Shown here: one piece after another, positions 56,718-64,000 of the stretch
Position numbering within the stretch: position 1 is the stretch's first letter
Layout of the letters: each line of letters starts with the position of its first letter
DNA from: Nocardioides kongjuensis
GTDB taxonomy: Bacteria; Actinomycetota; Actinomycetes; Propionibacteriales; Nocardioidaceae
Direction: 5' to 3'
DNA length: 64,000 bases
Assembly: GCF_013409625.1 (NCBI RefSeq)
Contig: NZ_JACCBF010000001.1
Location: forward strand, 4,839,001-4,903,000
Made by a program: the position numbers and the translations under genes
The notes under the pieces: model-generated
What the model saw: only the letters and a program-made list of their open reading frames with translations
The model's database searches: none
Told to the model about the DNA's origin: nothing

Positions 56718-57610
56718 GCACCAACCTCTACGACCTCCTCGACGTCGAGGAGAGCGCCACCGAGGACCAGATCCGCGCCGCGTGGAAGACCGCGATCGCG
56801 GACCTCGACCCGACCGAGCGCCGCTTCCGCGCCTACAACGACGCGGCCGGCGTGCTCCTCGACGCCGACAAGCGCGCGGCGTACGACGCCGAGCTGGCCG
56901 CCGAGCGGGCAGCGGCCCAGGAGACCGCCGACGAGGCCGCCGACGAGGCCGCGGGCGAGGTTGGACGAGAAAACTCGCGCTTGGACGAGGATGCATCCTC
57001 GTCCAAGCACCAGATTCACCGGCCGGCCGGTGAAACTGACGCGGCGTCCGCTACGCACACCCGCGGGGACGGCCCGGGCGTGCTCGCGCTGGCCGCGGCT
57101 GCCGTCGCCGCGGTCCTCTCGGTCGCCGTGGCCGTCGTCCTCGTGCTGACCCCGGGGGCGAGGGGGGAGCACTCCGCCAAGGAGCTGGCGGCGAGCAACC
57201 TCCGGGTCGATCGCGCGGCGGTCGACGCCGAGGCCGCGGCCGAGCAGATGGTCGCTCCCGTGCTGTCCTACAGCCACAAGTCGATGGCCGCCGACCTCGA
57301 CCGGCGTGCCCAGTACATGACCAAGGCCTTCCAGGCGAAGACCGAGCGCAGCTGGCCGGAGATCACCAAGGAGGCCGAGTCCCAGAAGGTCGAGGTCGAG
57401 GCCAAGTCGGCCGGTGCGGCGCTGACCCGGGTGAGCTCGAACGGCAAGCGGGCGACGGTCGTGGTGTTCATCGACCAGTACGTCACCAAGGCCGACCAGC
57501 AGCCGTTCGTGCTGCGCATGTGGGCCACCTTCCTGCTGGTCAAGGCCTCGGGCAGCGAGTCGACGTGGCTCCTCGACGACCTGTGCACCGACGACCGCTG
57601 CGACAAGTGA
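56714..57610 (+). CDS. J-like domain fused to a Mce-associated-type membrane protein
   Basis: 298 residues from GTG 56714. Residues 1-65 fold like a J domain (YDLLDVEESATEDQIRAAWK, AYNDAAGVLLDADKRAAYDAE), but the HPD tripeptide that stimulates DnaK is absent: the loop reads IADLDPTERR. A low-complexity Ala/Glu linker and a Ser/Lys-rich stretch encoded by a palindromic insertion follow, then one helix (VLALAAAAVAAVLSVAVAVVL) and a Mce-associated-type exterior domain (SHKSMAADLDRRAQYMTKAF, VVVFIDQYVTKADQQPFVLR, LCTDDRC). It closes the Mce operon. A J-like part without HPD probably serves as an adaptor. Confidence 0.8.
   Translation: MSTNLYDLLDVEESATEDQIRAAWKTAIADLDPTERRFRAYNDAAGVLLDADKRAAYDAELAAERAAAQETADEAADEAAGEVGRENSRLDEDASSSKHQIHRPAGETDAASATHTRGDGPGVLALAAAAVAAVLSVAVAVVLVLTPGARGEHSAKELAASNLRVDRAAVDAEAAAEQMVAPVLSYSHKSMAADLDRRAQYMTKAFQAKTERSWPEITKEAESQKVEVEAKSAGAALTRVSSNGKRATVVVFIDQYVTKADQQPFVLRMWATFLLVKASGSESTWLLDDLCTDDRCDK
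56979..57008. repeat. 30-bp perfect palindrome inside the J-like gene
   Basis: The arm GCTTGGACGAGGATG is followed directly by its exact complement. A partial copy of the arm (TTGGACGAG) also occurs 20 bp upstream at 56961. The palindrome is read in frame as part of the Ser/Lys-rich linker. It looks like an inserted palindromic element. Confidence 0.9.
57015..57034. repeat. 20-bp perfect palindrome inside the J-like gene
   Basis: TTCACCGGCCGGCCGGTGAA reads the same on both strands and lies six bases after the 30-bp palindrome. Together they form an 80-bp palindrome-rich insert in the coding sequence. Confidence 0.9.
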
Positions 57611-57768
57611 ACCGACCGGTGGTCCGGCGCGGGATCCAGGCCGACCGGCGCCCCCGCCCCGGCCACGCTGCTTGACCTCGGCGCCCGCGCCGAGCATGAT
57701 CGGCGGACCGGATTCCGCCGGCCTCCGATGGGACCGCTCCTCGGCTGCGTGAAGTTGCGTAGCCGACA

Positions 57769-57797
57769 TTGTGGAGCGCTCGCGCGTCGTGTATCGT
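57769..57797 (+). promoter_or_regulatory. Candidate rpoB promoter
   Basis: TTGTGG at 57769-57774 and TATCGT at 57792-57797 with a 17-bp spacer, about 100 bp before the rpoB start. This is the main regulatory content seen in the 290-bp gap after the Mce operon. Confidence 0.6.
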
Positions 57798-57900
57798 GGC
57801 TCCTTGCGCCTACCCTCAGATGCGCTTCGGCCTGCCCGGTGGCCGATGACGTGGTGGGTCAGGGCGCTCTCGAAGAGTCGAACCCGTCGAAGGACAACTC

Positions 57901-61410
<3,510 letters not shown>

Positions 61411-61417
61411 GCGTGAC

Positions 61418-61448
61418 GGCGGTACGGCGCGCTGTGCGTCGTACCGCC
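61418..61448 (+). promoter_or_regulatory. Hairpin in the rpoB-rpoC gap
   Basis: GGCGGTACG pairs with CGTACCGCC across a 13-base loop just after rpoB. It lacks a T-run and may be an RNA processing or attenuation site. Confidence 0.4.
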
Positions 61449-61502
61449 TCCCTCAGTCCCCAGCCTCACCTTTCACAGAACTAACGAAGGACAGCAGCCA
61501 CC

Positions 61503-64000
<2,498 letters not shown>

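Overview
The window is 64 kb of very GC-rich DNA with dense, often overlapping genes (ATGA and GTGA junctions), frequent GTG/TTG starts and an actinobacterial gene order: rpmG, hadA-hadB, murB, add, tRNA-Trp, secE, nusG, rplK, rplA, rplJ, rplL, a complete Mce transporter, rpoB, rpoC. MptB, HadAB, a Rv3722c-type aspartate aminotransferase and Mce proteins point to a Nocardioides-like member of the Nocardioidaceae; the species assignment is inference. Layout: 1-7.9 kb is a surface polysaccharide and secreted-protein region (truncated GH26-like hydrolase, GT2, a Wzy-Wzz fusion, a delta-60-repeat propeller, a LamG-type lipoprotein, a LuxR-type regulator). 7.9-14.4 kb holds a histidine kinase, an S66 carboxypeptidase, an FAD oxidoreductase and two tandem paralogous LuxR regulators, followed by two copies of a 148-bp inverted-repeat element. 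14.7-20.9 kb is a minus-strand operon encoding an Fe(III)-type ABC importer behind an 848-residue protein that joins an adenylation domain, a carrier domain and a membrane acyltransferase; DtxR/IdeR-like sequences lie at its promoter. 20.9-30 kb holds metabolic and envelope genes (deazaflavin reductase-like, membrane protein, MptB, GT4, pirin, LrgA/LrgB, lipoprotein, amidase). 29.8-41.9 kb holds tRNA-Thr, tRNA-Met, rpmG, an intact 1115-bp IS481-family element with a 6-bp target duplication, hadAB-murB, two paralogous secreted proteins of unknown family, add, a TetR-regulated membrane gene with twin operators, tRNA-Trp, and secE-nusG-rplK-rplA. 41.9-45.9 kb adds a DUF4232-like lipoprotein, aspartate aminotransferase, a SnoaL/KSI-like protein, and rplJ-rplL with an L10-type leader. 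46.2-57.6 kb is one long Mce operon: ATPase, two YrbE permeases, MceA-F and two Mce-associated proteins, the last with a degenerate J-like domain and an in-frame palindromic insertion. 57.9-64 kb is rpoB and a 3'-truncated rpoC. How the genes work together: the central and right parts build ribosomes, RNA polymerase, the Sec translocon and cell wall precursors, interleaved with lipid uptake (Mce) and fatty-acyl dehydration (HadAB). The left part is envelope-directed: exopolysaccharide polymerisation, mannosylation and iron uptake. No rRNA gene, CRISPR array, prophage or restriction system is visible. The most interesting accessory signals are the adenylation-carrier-acyltransferase fusion, the twin inverted-repeat elements, the IS hairpin that would sequester the transposase ribosome-binding site, the palindromic insertion in the J-like gene, and a recurring leaderless promoter layout.
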